From an uncultured Oscillospiraceae bacterium (GTDB taxonomy: Bacteria; Bacillota; Clostridia; Oscillospirales; Oscillospiraceae), in the NCBI GenBank assembly GCA_910587505.1, contig CAJULD010000031.1:1-33051 (forward strand): 33,051 bases of DNA. The letters are read 5' to 3'. Shown here piece after piece: positions 32,194 through 33,051 of the stretch. Below the pieces are notes generated by a model. That model saw nothing but the letters and a program-made list of their open reading frames with translations. It was not told the origin of the DNA and made no database searches. A program made the translations under genes and the position numbers. How positions within the stretch are numbered: position 1 is the first letter of the stretch; every line of letters starts with the position of its first letter.

Positions 32194-32216
32194 TTTGCCG
32201 CGTAGCGCGCGGCAAA
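32194..32216. other. Hairpin upstream of ntpA
   Basis: TTTGCCGCG (32194-32202) pairs perfectly with CGCGGCAAA (32208-32216) around a 5-base loop, 44 bases before the ntpA start. No T run follows. It may affect processing or translation between the two halves of the operon. Confidence 0.45.
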
Positions 32217-32260
32217 GATAAGCAGTAGCCTTTAATTTTGAAAAGGAAGGCAGTGAAGGA

Positions 32261-33051
32261 ATGAGTCAAGGAAAAATCATTAAGGTCTCCGGTCCTCTGG
32301 TGGTGGCCGACGGCCTTGCCGACGCCAACATGGCCGACGTGGTCCGCGTGGGCAGCCAGCGGCTGATTGGCGAGATCCTGAATATGACCGGCGACCGGGC
32401 CTCCATTCAGGTCTATGAAGAGACCTCCGGCCTGGGCCCCGGCGCGGCGGTGATTTCCACCGGCGCGCCCCTGAGCGTGGAGCTGGGCCCCGGCATCATT
32501 GAGAACATCTACGACGGCATCCAGCGGCCGCTGGAGGAGATCGTCAGGCAGACCGGCTCCAACAATCTGGCCCGCGGCGTGGAGGTATCCGCGATTTCCC
32601 GCACCAGAAAGTGGGCCTACACCCCGGTGGCCAGGGTGGGCGACCGCGTGGTAGGCGGCGATGTGCTGGGCACCGTGCCCGAGACGGAGGTCGTGCTCCA
32701 TAAGATCATGGTTCCCAACGGCATCTCCGGTACCGTCAGCTGGGCCATTGCCCCCGGCGACTATGTGGTGGATGAAGTCATCGCCAGGATCAAGACCGAC
32801 AAGGGCGAGGTCAGGGAGCTGACCATGACCCAGAAGTGGCCTGTCCGCGTGGGCCGTCCCTACAGGCAGAAGTACAACCCGGTGGCCCCCCTCCAGTCCG
32901 GCCAGCGGATCATCGACACCATGTTCCCCATCGCCAAGGGCGGCACCGCCGCCGTCCCCGGCCCCTTCGGCTCCGGCAAGACCGTGGTCCAGCACCAGCT
33001 GGCCAAGTGGTCCGACGTGGACATCGTGGTCTACATCGGCTGCGGCGAGCG
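32261..33051 (+). CDS. ntpA: V-type ATPase catalytic subunit A, partial
   Basis: The first 263 residues of the ATP-hydrolysing A subunit; the gene runs off the window (family length about 590). ATG 32261 has AAGGAAGG ten bases upstream and reads SQGKIIKVSGPLVVADGL, the usual A-subunit start. The A-type non-homologous insert region (VVLHKIMVPNGISGTVSW, DKGEVREL) and the Walker A loop PGPFGSGKTVVQ with Lys240 are present. Unlike most such operons it is separated from subunit F by 170 bases of hairpin-rich sequence. Confidence 0.97.
   Translation, partial: MSQGKIIKVSGPLVVADGLADANMADVVRVGSQRLIGEILNMTGDRASIQVYEETSGLGPGAAVISTGAPLSVELGPGIIENIYDGIQRPLEEIVRQTGSNNLARGVEVSAISRTRKWAYTPVARVGDRVVGGDVLGTVPETEVVLHKIMVPNGISGTVSWAIAPGDYVVDEVIARIKTDKGEVRELTMTQKWPVRVGRPYRQKYNPVAPLQSGQRIIDTMFPIAKGGTAAVPGPFGSGKTVVQHQLAKWSDVDIVVYIGCGE

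Noticed and set aside
1..33051. tRNA, rRNA, riboswitch and CRISPR arrays
   Set aside because: I looked for cloverleaf-like segments, ribosomal RNA stretches, known riboswitch cores and regularly spaced repeats and saw none; a covariance-model search would be needed to exclude weak ones.

Overview
The window looks like a chromosomal segment of a GC-rich gut-type Clostridia, most like the Oscillospiraceae (Flavonifractor/Lawsonibacter/Pseudoflavonifractor-like). The reasons are Gram-positive ribosome binding sites (AGGAGG type), a YerC-type TrpR protein, a glgC/glgD pair, a sodium-type V-ATPase operon and high-GC Firmicutes codon use. This placement rests on gene content and my recall of the families; no database search was done.

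Layout. (1) 1-805: 3' part of an IS1182-family transposase, ending in two strong hairpins. (2) 808-4240, minus strand: yerC and a methyltransferase, a 340-base gap that resembles an extragenic repeat, then hslO (Hsp33) translationally coupled to a cytosolic M1-like metallopeptidase. (3) 4476-13454, plus strand: a complete glycogen locus glgB-glgC-glgD-glgA-glgP, with clear promoters before glgB and glgA and a strong terminator after glgP. GlgB carries a roughly 120-residue basic, histone-H1-like tail containing an AT-hook core. (4) 13521-15590, minus strand: a ferritin-like protein, a 57-residue two-helix membrane protein, an HD-domain hydrolase and a small lipoprotein. (5) 15695-25584, minus strand: an aromatic amino-acid operon tyrA - methyltransferase - aroB - DUF4180 - aroA - aroC - [AT-rich insertion] - pheA - APH-type kinase - aroE/aroK fusion - aroQ. 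It covers every step from dehydroquinate synthesis to chorismate, plus both prephenate branches, but has no DAHP synthase. (6) 25806-26906, plus strand: a monocistronic membrane-anchored DUF4015-like protein. (7) 27057-33051, plus strand: V-type ATPase operon in the order of Enterococcus hirae ntpFIKECGA, cut by the window end inside the catalytic A subunit.

How the genes work together. The glg genes make ADP-glucose (GlgC with its regulatory paralogue GlgD), polymerise it (GlgA), branch it (GlgB) and degrade the polymer (GlgP). The aro genes form one largely overlapping transcription unit, interrupted between aroC and pheA by an AT-rich module. That module holds a small membrane-protein gene, short gene remnants and a 161-bp MITE-like element with 3-bp TTA flanks. 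The V-ATPase K subunit carries the Leu-Pro-x-Thr-Gln-x-x-Tyr / Gln / Glu sodium-site pattern, so the enzyme is predicted to move Na+.

I did not find a clearly new defence or mobile system. The most unusual items are the GlgB tail, the MITE-bearing insertion in the aro operon, unexplained partner genes inside that operon (DUF4180, APH kinase, methyltransferase), a ferritin-like protein whose metal ligands look eroded, and the HD / small membrane protein / lipoprotein cassette.
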